Shown here one piece after another: positions 17,303-23,441 of a stretch of DNA of 30,715 nucleotides. The translations under genes and the position numbers were made by a program. The first letter of the stretch is position 1; each line of letters opens with the position of its first letter. The notes under the pieces are model-generated. The model worked only from the letters and a program-made list of their open reading frames with translations. It did no database searches and was not told where the DNA came from. The stretch is taken from the IMG/VR virus record IMGVR_UViG_3300021957_000186, positions 1-30,715 of that record; one strand, 5' to 3'. Source of the stretch: a virus.

Positions 17303-17647
17303 CTACAGGTCTAGGTCTGTATTGTCAATCTGCTGACGCATAGTGATTAAGAGACTGTTCATGTTGCTAAAGATAACACTCATGTCTACGTCTTTCGGCA
17401 TTCCCATAGCGACTGCCGATTCAGTGATGCGTCGTTTCATTTCGATTGCTTGAGGATCTTCAGACAAACTTAGTCGAGTATAAAGAGTTTGTTGTTTAGA
17501 CAACAATTTCTCCAACAACTCAACATGCCGAACCTTTTCAGCATTACTCATTGATGGAAACTTAAAAACGTTACCATAAACATCTTCTTGCAACTCTGAA
17601 ATTTCAACCATCTCAGAACGAACAAATTCAGAATCAAAGAAACTCAT
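17303..17647 (-). CDS. DUF1825 family protein (cyanobacterial-type)
   Basis: The 114-aa helical protein begins MSFFDSEFVRSEMVEISELQ and continues EDVYGNVFKFPSMSNAEK, LYTRLSLSEDPQA (about 57-69) and GMPKDVDMSVIFSNMNSLL. The opening 'FFDSE(I/V/F)V' and the 'FxxxMxxxLxxMxxQ(I/L)D' end fit the cyanobacterial DUF1825 family, whose function is unknown. It could be mistaken for gp33 because of size and place, but the true gp33 match is the gene at 18298. It sits between gp59 (ATGA overlap) and gp32, so it is probably expressed with replication genes. A link to host transcription or replication is a guess. Confidence 0.75.
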   Translation of the reverse strand: MSFFDSEFVRSEMVEISELQEDVYGNVFKFPSMSNAEKVRHVELLEKLLSKQQTLYTRLSLSEDPQAIEMKRRITESAVAMGMPKDVDMSVIFSNMNSLLITMRQQIDNTDLDL

Positions 17648-18243
17648 TTAACTTCTCCTAGAACAATCTCTTTCAGAATTTTTTTATAACGAAATACATC
17701 TATATGTAGGAAGGAAGAATATTTTCTAATTCTCAAACTTACGGTTTCCCACACTGGATCTGATAGATGTTGATCAAAGTCAATTCGATATCCAAGTATC
17801 TTATCAAGAATAATCATAGTCTCGATAGATACTTCACCTCTCAAATATGTTTTGAGAATTTCTGGATGACGTGTTCCATCCTTTGCAAACATAGCATCAA
17901 ACTTACCAGTGAATATACGTTCGATCTCTTCTCTGAACAGATAAGAGAGGGACTGGGTTCTCTTCTTCCAATCAGTGTATCGACACTCACCTTCGCGTAT
18001 CATTTCTCCTATCCAAAGCTTACCTGGATCAGTGCAAGTGATAAAATTAGATACAAAAAATTCAATTACCTCTTGATCTGATTTATTTCTTGCAAGTTTC
18101 TCAAACCAGAAGCGATCTTTTCTTTTATAAAAGGATTGTACAGTCGCACGACTTTTACCACAATACTTGTGGTAATCATACTTCTCTTTTGTAAAGTGAT
18201 TTTTCAGAGAGAGGTATTGTTTGTAGGCATCAAAAGGCATCAT
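17644..18243 (-). CDS. 59: Helicase loader gp59
   Basis: 199 aa (T4: 217). It starts MMPFDAYKQYLSLKNHFTKE and continues with KYDYHKYCGKSRATVQSFYK (about 21-40) and FYKRKDRFWFEKLARN, a nearly diagnostic gp59 N-terminus. FVSNFITCTDPGKLWIGEMI follows at about 63-82. Gp59 loads the gp41 helicase on gp32-coated forks. Its neighbours gp33 and gp32 match the T4 gene group 33-59-32. It overlaps the DUF1825 gene by four bases (ATGA). The start could be the first or second of two adjacent ATGs. Confidence 0.92.
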   Translation of the reverse strand: MMPFDAYKQYLSLKNHFTKEKYDYHKYCGKSRATVQSFYKRKDRFWFEKLARNKSDQEVIEFFVSNFITCTDPGKLWIGEMIREGECRYTDWKKRTQSLSYLFREEIERIFTGKFDAMFAKDGTRHPEILKTYLRGEVSIETMIILDKILGYRIDFDQHLSDPVWETVSLRIRKYSSFLHIDVFRYKKILKEIVLGEVK

Positions 18244-18297
18244 GAAAAAGTAACAGGGTCAAATTTTTGCCGGAATTTTTTTCAGACAAAAATGAAA

Positions 18298-18555
18298 TCA
18301 AATAGGCAATTTGGCTCGTGAACTTCGTTTTAGAAAATTAAGTTCCATTGCTTCACCCTTAATTTTTTCCTTCAAAGGTTTAGAGATTAGTTTTGATACA
18401 GATTCAACGTCAATATTATTCTTCTCGCAGAAAAATACTACCGCATCAATGTACGACATCTCAGGGTTGTCTAAAACAACATTCTCAATTTCTTGAGTGA
18501 ACCTAGATGGGCAGTAAAACTTTTTCTCTAGGACCTTTTCTAGATCATTCTCCAT
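18298..18555 (-). CDS. 33: Late promoter transcription accessory protein gp33
   Basis: 85 aa from ATG 18555 (MENDLEKVLEKKFYCP). The region EMSYIDAVVFFCEKNNIDVE followed by KLISKPLKEKIKGEAMELNF lines up with T4 gp33 (GMSYLEATTAFLEENSIPET... then IIEKIQSEAIDENLL). Gp33 binds the RNA polymerase beta flap and couples the sliding clamp to gp55-dependent late transcription, consistent with the late promoter motifs seen through the window. A longer reading would need a TTG start inside the previous gene; the ATG is preferred. It overlaps the end of the nuclease gene by 11 nt. T4 gp33 is 112 aa, so the phage form is shorter at the N-terminus. Confidence 0.85.
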   Translation of the reverse strand: MENDLEKVLEKKFYCPSRFTQEIENVVLDNPEMSYIDAVVFFCEKNNIDVESVSKLISKPLKEKIKGEAMELNFLKRSSRAKLPI

Positions 18556-19228
18556 CTCTCGTCCCAGTATTGTGATGTACAAATTCTTTAATATATCTCA
18601 CTAGAAGCTTAATATAGTCCCCTTTGTTACGTTTGTCAAATACATGAACCTCACCACCAGGGGTGACCATCATAGTGATGAGTTTTGTAATAGGAATACC
18701 TGTCATCTCATAATATGCAGAAGCATAAAACATTTCTTGAACAAAGTAGTTCTCACACCATGCTTCTGGTTTAATTTTTTCGGATGTTTTGAAGTCGATA
18801 ACTGCTAACTCCCCTTCGTACTCGGCAATACAATCAACTCGCCCAGCAAGCCCAAAGTATTCCGAGTAAAGAGTTCTTTCAATAGCATGTATATTATTTA
18901 TCTTATCCAATTCTGGTTTCAAATGATGAAACATAAACTTAGATAGTGGGCGATAGTCCTCCCAATTTAACTCTTTATTGAGAAGATAATCCTGGGCCAC
19001 TTCATGAAAGTCAGTACCACGGGCAGTTGCTCTTTTAGTAATACGATTTGCTTCTTCAATACCAATTCTCTTTCTCCACTTAACAAAAATTTGTCGATTG
19101 TAGAAAGAAGTCACAGACGTAATAGAAGGCACCCACTCTCCATTAGGTAAGTTATAGAGACGGATGCCATTCTTTTCTTTCTTTGTCAGTTCAATCTCAC
19201 CGAGATAATTATGATGAACAAAATTCAT
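18545..19228 (-). CDS. PD-(D/E)XK exonuclease (RecB/Cas4-like)
   Basis: The 227-aa protein has the ordered motifs of RecB-family nucleases: RGTDFHEVAQDYL (70-82), GRVDCIAEYEGELAVIDFKT (129-148) with catalytic D132, D145 and K147, and the QxxxYxxAY motif at Q164 (VQEMFYASAYYEMTG). The N-terminus PSITSVTSFYNRQIFVKWRK is the usual entry helix of the family. A role in DNA end processing, recombination or degradation of host DNA is likely. It overlaps PhoH upstream (ATGA) and gp33 downstream, within the replication and recombination block. Confidence 0.85.
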   Translation of the reverse strand: MNFVHHNYLGEIELTKKEKNGIRLYNLPNGEWVPSITSVTSFYNRQIFVKWRKRIGIEEANRITKRATARGTDFHEVAQDYLLNKELNWEDYRPLSKFMFHHLKPELDKINNIHAIERTLYSEYFGLAGRVDCIAEYEGELAVIDFKTSEKIKPEAWCENYFVQEMFYASAYYEMTGIPITKLITMMVTPGGEVHVFDKRNKGDYIKLLVRYIKEFVHHNTGTRDGE

Positions 19229-19977
19229 AAACCAAGATCCATTTTAGCAAGTAGATATTCTTTACAGAGGCCAGATCTAACAATGTCTTCGACACCAAAT
19301 TCGATGATATCTATTGAAGGCATTGATCTGAGAATATTCATAAAGTCAATGATGCCATTTCTCTCATTAGTTTTAATGAGGTCTGTCTGTGTGGCATCTC
19401 CACAGAACATAATCTTAGAGTCTTCACCAACACGAGTGATAATTGAATCTAATTCATGGAAATTTAAATTTTGGAATTCGTCAACAATGATGACTGCCTT
19501 ATCAAGAGTTGTACCACGAATAAAAGAAGTACTCCAGAAACTAATTGTATCCTGAGTTTTGAGATTTGCATAGAGCATCTCAAAGTCAGCATCACTTGGC
19601 ATCTGGAACATGTACTTTACCATGTTCTTGTATGGAATCTGGTAAAGCGAAGATTTATCTTCATGATCTCCAGGAAGAAAACCAATCTCCCTGGTTGCTA
19701 CCAGAGAACGAACGATATAGATCTTTTCATATGGAGTTGTCTGGTCAAGAACATCAGATAGTGCATTGTACAAGGTAATAAATGTTTTACCTGTACCAGC
19801 GCAACCATAAGCAACTACGTTCTGGTTTTTTTCATAACTATTAAATAATAATTTTTGATTGTCTGTTAGTGGATCAATGTCTCTTAGAAAGTCGCTATTG
19901 ATAGGTTTCTTTCTCTTCATCTGTTTAGCAGTCAATCCTACACCAATAGGTTGATCAGATTTTTTTCTTCTTGGCAT
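19225..19977 (-). CDS. phoH: PhoH-like P-loop ATPase
   Basis: 250 aa. Walker A GCAGTGKT (58-65), Walker B AVIIVDEFQN (161-170), and a sensor-like KIMFCGDATQTDL after it match the PhoH family. A basic N-terminus (MPRRKKSDQ) precedes the core. The downstream RSLVATREIGFLPGDHEDKS is the PhoH 'R.....(E)..GFLPG...EK' signature. PhoH is almost universal in marine cyanophages; its true role is unsettled (proposed RNA-linked helicase-like or stress ATPase). It forms an ATGA overlap with the nuclease. Confidence 0.94.
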   Translation of the reverse strand: MPRRKKSDQPIGVGLTAKQMKRKKPINSDFLRDIDPLTDNQKLLFNSYEKNQNVVAYGCAGTGKTFITLYNALSDVLDQTTPYEKIYIVRSLVATREIGFLPGDHEDKSSLYQIPYKNMVKYMFQMPSDADFEMLYANLKTQDTISFWSTSFIRGTTLDKAVIIVDEFQNLNFHELDSIITRVGEDSKIMFCGDATQTDLIKTNERNGIIDFMNILRSMPSIDIIEFGVEDIVRSGLCKEYLLAKMDLGL

Positions 19978-19983
19978 ATGAAA

Positions 19984-20232
19984 TTAGATGGGGCGAACAA
20001 TAGAGCGGGGGGCTTTAGATGCTTTATGAAGTACATCATTCCAACCTGGATGAGACTTCTTTAATTTGTCATAGACCTCTCCAATTTCACCACAACTAGG
20101 TGCAGTGGATGGATCACTCCAGTCTCTATCCCATTCAGGGTTATCTAATTTCCACTGATCCCATTCATGAACACTGAGAGTTACTTCTTTCTGTTCACCA
20201 GTTTCCTTGTTAACAACGGGGTATGTAGCCAT
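19984..20232 (-). CDS. Small conserved cyanophage protein (FmdB-like outline)
   Basis: 82 aa beginning MATYPVVNKETGEQKEVTLS with HEWDQWKLDNPEWDRDWSDP (27-46) and KKSHPGWNDVLHKASKAPRS. The layout 'xYPVxNxxTGE....S..E...W...NPEW....S....(GE).......K..PGWN.VL.KA' is a common small cyanophage protein that loosely resembles the FmdB regulatory family but keeps only one Cys, so the zinc ribbon is gone. Function unknown. A late promoter motif lies 23 nt upstream; it ends 6 nt before phoH. Confidence 0.75.
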   Translation of the reverse strand: MATYPVVNKETGEQKEVTLSVHEWDQWKLDNPEWDRDWSDPSTAPSCGEIGEVYDKLKKSHPGWNDVLHKASKAPRSIVRPI

Positions 20233-20254
20233 AAAATAATCTCAAGTGTGTGTT

Positions 20255-20262
20255 TATTTATT
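20255..20262 (-). promoter_or_regulatory. T4-type late promoter motif AATAAATA
   Basis: AATAAATA on the minus strand, 23 nt upstream of the ATG at 20232 and just after the thyX stop. It would serve the 82-aa gene and possibly phoH and beyond. Confidence 0.5.
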
Positions 20263-20270
20263 AAGGAGTG

Positions 20271-20915
20271 TCAAGTCCACTCCATTGCTTCTGCAACAGC
20301 AGGGAACTGTTCAATAAAGATCTTCTTAGCACCCAATGCAATGTCCATATGCTCCTTCTGTGTGCCATTTGCAGAGCGCAAATCAATATAATGGATCCAT
20401 GACCTCACAGAGCCTGTCATGTAGATCCTAGTAGGGCAGGCCAGGGGCAATACAAACCGGGCACACTCCTTTGCGATCGATGCATCAAGCATCTCCTGGT
20501 AGAGTTTCATTCCTTCTTCAAAGTGCTTCTGCATTTTGATCTGGAATTCTTGACGGACAAACGGGTCAATATCATCAATAGAATTCTGACGATTCTTGGT
20601 GTCTTGTCTGCGTAGTTCAGGTAGAGGGATCTTCTCCGCGAGTAGGGAAGAATCAGCATAGCGTTGTGAAAATTCTTGATATGTAAACGAACGGTGCCGA
20701 AGCACTTGGGCCGCAATACCGCGTGTGGTATTCAACTCCAAAGTCATATATGCTTGCTCAAAAATGCTCCAGTGCTGATGCTTAACACAATACTTGAGCA
20801 GACCAGAGAACTTTTCATTCTCTTGGTTGTTGGGGTTTGACACACGAGCACAGTATGCCATGTGCTTCTCTGCATCAGGAGTTGCGCTGATTAGTTTTAC
20901 GTTGTTCTCGCTCAT
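20271..20915 (-). CDS. thyX: Flavin-dependent thymidylate synthase ThyX
   Basis: 214 aa from ATG 20915 (MSENNVKLISATPDAEKHMA). The ThyX FAD/substrate motif RHRxxSxxxxSxRY appears as RHRSFTYQEFSQRY (about 73-86). The C-terminal TRIYMTGSVRSWIHYIDLRS followed by the NGTQKEH segment forms the dUMP-binding side. ThyX methylates dUMP to dTMP using FAD and methylene-tetrahydrofolate, feeding phage DNA synthesis. The canonical Ser of the motif is Thr and the usual Asn is Gln, as seen in some phage forms. The gene overlaps the upstream 63-aa gene by 41 nt, so translation may be coupled. Confidence 0.95.
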   Translation of the reverse strand: MSENNVKLISATPDAEKHMAYCARVSNPNNQENEKFSGLLKYCVKHQHWSIFEQAYMTLELNTTRGIAAQVLRHRSFTYQEFSQRYADSSLLAEKIPLPELRRQDTKNRQNSIDDIDPFVRQEFQIKMQKHFEEGMKLYQEMLDASIAKECARFVLPLACPTRIYMTGSVRSWIHYIDLRSANGTQKEHMDIALGAKKIFIEQFPAVAEAMEWT

Positions 20916-21066
20916 CAAGTGTCTCGTTAATAATGTCTTTTAATTCCTGTCTTTCTAAATCAGTAAAGACATTTCGTTTTGGTATTACCAATGGTGGATA
21001 GGATTTCTTTGATGATGTTTTACCACCACTATGAATACTCATCCCTTGTGTATCTATCTTATCCAT
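20875..21066 (-). CDS. Small hypothetical protein upstream of thyX
   Basis: 63 aa, starting MDKIDTQGMSIHSGGKTSSK. Start chosen at 21066 because GAGG lies 6 nt upstream and the ATG overlaps the previous stop (ATGGATAA). The C-terminal half is a charged helix (TDLERQELKDIINETLDERE). No known family recognised. It overlaps thyX by 41 nt and belongs to the unit driven by the promoter at 21258-21286. Confidence 0.65.
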   Translation of the reverse strand: MDKIDTQGMSIHSGGKTSSKKSYPPLVIPKRNVFTDLERQELKDIINETLDEREQRKTNQRNS

Positions 21067-21235
21067 CGTCATCCTCAAAAACTTCGTCGTAATCTACTAT
21101 GTAGTTAGAAGCAGGATCATCAAAATTTTCTTGCTTAGTCGTGTATACATCTACATCAGAAAATACTTCACTCTCCAATGCTTCCACAAGGAGTTTGAGA
21201 TTTCTCACTATCAACTTAAGTTTCTCTCGTTCCAT
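21059..21235 (-). CDS. Small acidic hypothetical protein
   Basis: 58 aa: an N-terminal helix MEREKLKLIVRNLKLLVEAL, then ESEVFSDVDVYTTKQENFDD, and an acidic tail (YIVDYDEVFEDDDG). First gene after the terminator-promoter element (about 23 nt from the -10 box), and its stop overlaps the next start. Conserved-looking small cyanophage protein, function unknown. The acidic tail could mimic DNA or bind a basic partner (speculation). Confidence 0.7.
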   Translation of the reverse strand: MEREKLKLIVRNLKLLVEALESEVFSDVDVYTTKQENFDDPASNYIVDYDEVFEDDDG

Positions 21236-21257
21236 GAGTATAAATTATGATATTTCA

Positions 21258-21286
21258 ATTCTACATTAAAAAAGGAGGGCAGTCAA
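21258..21286 (-). promoter_or_regulatory. Sigma70-type promoter with -35 in a terminator loop
   Basis: On the minus strand TTGACT (21281-21286), exactly 17 nt, then TAGAAT (21258-21263). The -35 hexamer lies in the loop of the terminator at 21268-21292. It is followed by the 58-aa, 63-aa and thyX genes, which look like an early or middle unit read by host-type RNA polymerase. Confidence 0.65.
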
Positions 21287-21292
21287 CCCTCC
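21268..21292 (-). terminator. Rho-independent terminator
   Basis: Minus strand GGAGGG-TTGACTG-CCCTCC followed by six T. It ends transcription of the gene at 21304-21486, whose stop is about 12 nt upstream. It overlaps the next promoter. Confidence 0.8.
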
Positions 21293-21303
21293 CTGCGATC
21301 AGA

Positions 21304-21486
21304 CTAAGTTAGCATCCTCCTACAAATTCTTTTACAGGTAACTTGGTCATCATCGCATTCTATAAGACAATTGTAATAATCGTTTATTAGATCTGATTCC
21401 TCCATAGAACGGTTTAATGTATTTGACAATTTCTCTACGCTTTGTTTCCACCCCGCCAATTGATTATAAGAAATTAAATTGTGCAT
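21304..21486 (-). CDS. Small Cys-containing hypothetical protein
   Basis: 60 aa, starting MHNLISYNQLAGWKQSVEKL, ending YYNCLIECDDDQVTCKRICR and RMLT. Start chosen at 21486 because GGAGGG lies 5 nt upstream; an earlier in-frame ATG is part of that ribosome site. Four Cys in the last 20 residues (C-x4-C-x6-C-x3-C) could form a disulfide or metal site. Unknown function; monocistronic, closed by the terminator at 21268-21292. Confidence 0.7.
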   Translation of the reverse strand: MHNLISYNQLAGWKQSVEKLSNTLNRSMEESDLINDYYNCLIECDDDQVTCKRICRRMLT

Positions 21487-21578
21487 AATGCCCTCCATTA
21501 TACTTTATATTAAGGACATAACAACATACCAAAAAAGTTTTGGTTACATACGCCATATCCTCTCAATTAATTCTACCA

Positions 21579-21586
21579 TATTTATG
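21579..21586 (-). promoter_or_regulatory. Late promoter-like motif CATAAATA
   Basis: CATAAATA on the minus strand about 93 nt upstream of the 60-aa gene, in the otherwise empty gap 21487-21651 between a terminator and that gene. It is the only promoter-like motif I see there besides a TATAAT touching the start codon region. Confidence 0.35.
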
Positions 21587-21651
21587 TTGAAAATTAAATA
21601 ATTTCAGTATCTTCATATACATTTCTTACAAATAAACATAAGTACAAAAAA

Positions 21652-21674
21652 AGAGAGGGTTTGTAGCCCTCTCT
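21652..21674 (-). terminator. Rho-independent terminator
   Basis: Minus strand AGAGAGGG-CTACAAA-CCCTCTCT followed by a T run (complement of the A run at 21646-21651). It ends about 20 nt after the DUF4278-like gene. Confidence 0.85.
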
Positions 21675-21694
21675 GTAAAGTAAGTTTGTCTAAT

Positions 21695-21862
21695 TCACTT
21701 AGTGTAAGTCTTACCACGATAGCAGAAAGTCCCGTGAGACTCTTTGCTTTCTACACAACGAGTAGAATACTCAACACCACGATATGAGGTGTGGGTAATC
21801 TGTGCGTCATGAATAGCAGATGCTTTGTTGATCTGCTTCTTGATCATGTTTAGTGTGTTCAT
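21695..21862 (-). CDS. DUF4278-like small protein
   Basis: 55 aa. It shows two YRG motifs: THTSYRGVEYS (24-34) and GTFCYRGKTY (44-53), the 'YRGvxY...YRGxxY' layout of the cyanobacterial DUF4278 family. The N-terminus is helical (MNTLNMIKKQINKASAIHDA). Good ribosome site AGGAGA about 7 nt upstream of ATG 21862. Function unknown, but the family is typical of cyanobacteria and their phages. It is the second gene of a two-gene unit that ends at the 21652 terminator. Confidence 0.7.
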   Translation of the reverse strand: MNTLNMIKKQINKASAIHDAQITHTSYRGVEYSTRCVESKESHGTFCYRGKTYTK

Positions 21863-21903
21863 TTATCAGTCTCCTGAAGTTAGGGTTTTTAATCCCCGTT
21901 CCT

Positions 21904-22065
21904 TCAGTCGTGTGCGTCCCATATACACTCAGGTGTAGATTCCTTTACGGTCTCTATCAACTCTACCTTAAAAGCATTTGAGATATTCTCATTTGCTTTC
22001 ATCCTCAGCATAATAGCATCGGCTTGTTGGCAGGTGAGTGATGAATAGAATAATAGTTCTAACAT
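21904..22065 (-). CDS. Small conserved cyanophage protein
   Basis: 53 aa: MLELLFYSSLTCQQADAIML then RMKANENISNAFKVELIETV and KESTPECIWDAHD. The N-terminal 20 residues are hydrophobic with a Cys, resembling a short lipoprotein-like or membrane-contacting helix, though no lipobox is clear. I do not know its function. No Shine-Dalgarno is visible before ATG 22065. A CTAAATA late motif and a hairpin lie upstream at 22155-22187. Confidence 0.6.
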   Translation of the reverse strand: MLELLFYSSLTCQQADAIMLRMKANENISNAFKVELIETVKESTPECIWDAHD

Positions 22066-22154
22066 GGAATCAACGGAACGGTTGCGCGACTTACTTGCGT
22101 CCTGCAGTGTCTTTATAAGCTATGTGCCTAGCGACTACCACTTGGATGAACGAT

Positions 22155-22172
22155 AGGTCTAATTATAGACCT
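22155..22172 (-). repeat. Inverted repeat in an untranslated leader
   Basis: AGGTCTA-TAAT-TAGACCT on the minus strand (7-bp perfect stem, 4-nt loop). It lies just downstream of the late promoter motif at 22180-22187 and about 90 nt before the 53-aa gene. The stretch 22066-22201 otherwise holds no minus-strand gene. There is no T run, so it is not an intrinsic terminator. A leader mRNA stabiliser or a small RNA structure is possible. Confidence 0.55.
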
Positions 22173-22179
22173 CATATCT

Positions 22180-22187
22180 TATTTAGT
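22180..22187 (-). promoter_or_regulatory. Late promoter-like motif ACTAAATA
   Basis: Minus strand ACTAAATA in the non-coding gap after the gene at 22202-22444. It would give a leader of about 110 nt for the two small genes at 21695-22065. Confidence 0.45.
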
Positions 22188-22201
22188 CAAGTGTCTTGGT
22201 A

Positions 22202-22444
22202 TTAACACGAACATATGTAATTATGTTTATTCAAATAATTCAAAGTCTCCTTGAGACCGCCACGATGCTTCAGTCCAATTGAGATTTGTGGATACTCTGC
22301 ATTGATACCAAACTCTGCATGAAACTGTTTATCTGTAAAGTCTTCATCCAAAAAGTATTCATGGAAATCTTCGTGAATACTTTTCAAGAGCATACCAGCC
22401 CGTTCACATTCTTGACTACCGTTACTGTAAATTACTGCTTGCAT
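22202..22444 (-). CDS. Glutaredoxin-like protein with altered active site
   Basis: 80 aa. Thioredoxin-fold outline: MQAVIYSNGSQECERAGMLL (1-20), then FLDEDFTDKQFHAEFGINAE, YPQISIGLKHRGGLKETLNYL. The cis-proline turn (YPQISIG) and the GG-helix (RGGLKETL) are as in glutaredoxins, but the CPYC centre is replaced by S-Q-E-C, leaving only the second Cys. Two further Cys end the chain (YICSC). A normal glutaredoxin is coded at 25087, so this one has probably taken another role. Family call is by pattern. Confidence 0.7.
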   Translation of the reverse strand: MQAVIYSNGSQECERAGMLLKSIHEDFHEYFLDEDFTDKQFHAEFGINAEYPQISIGLKHRGGLKETLNYLNKHNYICSC

Positions 22445-22459
22445 CTTGTTAGTTGATAC

Positions 22460-22759
22460 TTATAATGTTCTATTTAATCTATTCTCTGCTTGGTCTGGGA
22501 AGTCTCTTGGTCTGCTATCAGTAGCATTATCAGTTCTGGGTGAACCTTCATTTGCTTTCATCGTATGCTGAAAGTTTGCTCGTTTGTATCTTAATCCTAA
22601 TGGATCAGGCATCCAGTATGTTACTTGCCAATCTTGATCAGGACATAACTCAAGATGCTTCTCTACCGAGTGATTGAAGCTACCCATTTGAACATGTCCA
22701 TCATGAGTGATACATCTATCATTACCAATGCCAACTAGGAATAGCATCTTACTACTCAT
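22460..22759 (-). CDS. Hypothetical protein
   Basis: 99 aa starting MSSKMLFLVGIGNDRCITHD. Contains DQDWQVTYWMPDPLGLRYKR (about 41-60) and a polar, probably disordered end (SPRTDNATDSRPRDFPDQAE). No family recognised. Starts with an ATGA overlap on the preceding gene, and there is about 15 nt before the glutaredoxin-like gene. The aromatic, mixed alpha/beta core suggests a small folded domain. Confidence 0.65.
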   Translation of the reverse strand: MSSKMLFLVGIGNDRCITHDGHVQMGSFNHSVEKHLELCPDQDWQVTYWMPDPLGLRYKRANFQHTMKANEGSPRTDNATDSRPRDFPDQAENRLNRTL

Positions 22760-22911
22760 AGTAGTTCTTGCTCTGGGTTGAGATTTTTTACAAATTGCAC
22801 AGGATTTTTTTCAGACCTATGTACCCAATGGTACTGCATACGTTGAAAAATAGGGTTCCATGTTTGCACACAGAAATAATCAATCCCTTTGCCTCCAGTC
22901 AGAAATATCAT
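22756..22911 (-). CDS. Small hypothetical protein
   Basis: 51 aa from ATG 22911 (MIFLTGGKGIDYFCVQTWNP), then FQRMQYHWVHRSEKNPVQFV. The frame is open further upstream to 22983, but that would overlap the preceding gene by over 100 nt, so the later ATG is chosen; a GTG nearer the aromatic core is another option. The 'YFCVQTWNPIFQRMQYHWVH' core looks conserved, unlike a chance frame. Function unknown. Confidence 0.5.
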   Translation of the reverse strand: MIFLTGGKGIDYFCVQTWNPIFQRMQYHWVHRSEKNPVQFVKNLNPEQELL

Positions 22912-23194
22912 CCCTCTTAAACCAATTCTTAATGTCGTCAGCATCAGTAAATCCCGTTTTGTGATTGGATGGGTCGGGATCACCTAATCCCATCTTATTC
23001 AGAAAATCGTCGGTACTACCTTCCTCAATCTTATATGCGATTTGACGACGAGCCATTTTTAACATCTCATTAGCAGATGTATTTGCTTTGGCAAGTTTGT
23101 TTGCCCAAATCATATCAGACAATTTTACTTCTTCTCCATTTGCAATACATTTGCAAATAAATTCCAGTCGTAGTCTATACTGCGTGGAAAGCAT
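22880..23194 (-). CDS. Conserved cyanophage hypothetical protein
   Basis: 104 aa: MLSTQYRLRLEFICKCIANG, EEVKLSDMIWANKLAKANTS, then ANEMLKMARRQIAYKIEEGS and an acidic, Asp-rich end (TDADDIKNWFKRDDISDWRQ). The helical N-terminus with 'QYRLRLEFIC..IA.GEEV.L.DMIWA.KL.KAN' is a pattern I associate with small cyanophage proteins; no function is known to me. A late promoter motif lies about 23 nt upstream, overlapping the stop of the previous gene. Confidence 0.75.
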   Translation of the reverse strand: MLSTQYRLRLEFICKCIANGEEVKLSDMIWANKLAKANTSANEMLKMARRQIAYKIEEGSTDDFLNKMGLGDPDPSNHKTGFTDADDIKNWFKRDDISDWRQRD

Positions 23195-23216
23195 ATTTGG
23201 AACACTCCTACTGGTG

Positions 23217-23224
23217 TATTTATT
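23217..23224 (-). promoter_or_regulatory. T4-type late promoter motif AATAAATA
   Basis: Minus strand AATAAATA, about 23 nt before the ATG at 23194. Its TAA is the stop codon of the 73-aa gene (GAA-TAA-ATA). Confidence 0.5.
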
Positions 23225-23441
23225 CTATTGCTTTAGGATCGATACCATACTCATCTACTAATTTGTCGATGATGGTATCATTCCCAGAAAGTTTTTCAAT
23301 CTCATAAATTGAAGACTTTTGATATTTCTTTAATCCTTTATACTTTTTGATAATCTTATTGATTTCTTCTGAATTGATATTGAAGCGGATGTTTCCATCC
23401 TTATTCGGATCATCAGCAAAACCTTTAAATCCTGCGTTCAT
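23220..23441 (-). CDS. Small hypothetical protein
   Basis: 73 aa: MNAGFKGFADDPNKDGNIRF, NINSEEINKIIKKYKGLKKY, QKSSIYEIEKLSGNDTIIDK, ending LVDEYGIDPKAIE. Lys/Ile/Asn-rich and helical. No family recognised. ATGA overlap with the preceding 113-aa gene; part of a long run of tightly coupled minus-strand genes. Confidence 0.65.
   Translation of the reverse strand: MNAGFKGFADDPNKDGNIRFNINSEEINKIIKKYKGLKKYQKSSIYEIEKLSGNDTIIDKLVDEYGIDPKAIE

Noticed and set aside
22081-22150. Possible tRNA in the gap before the 53-aa gene
   Set aside because: No cloverleaf, no T-loop GGTTCGA-type sequence and no paired acceptor ends on either strand.
22064-22156. Plus-strand 30-codon open frame beginning MESTERLRDLL
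   Set aside because: Lies opposite to the leader and start of the minus-strand 53-aa gene, has no ribosome site, and all nearby genes are on the minus strand.
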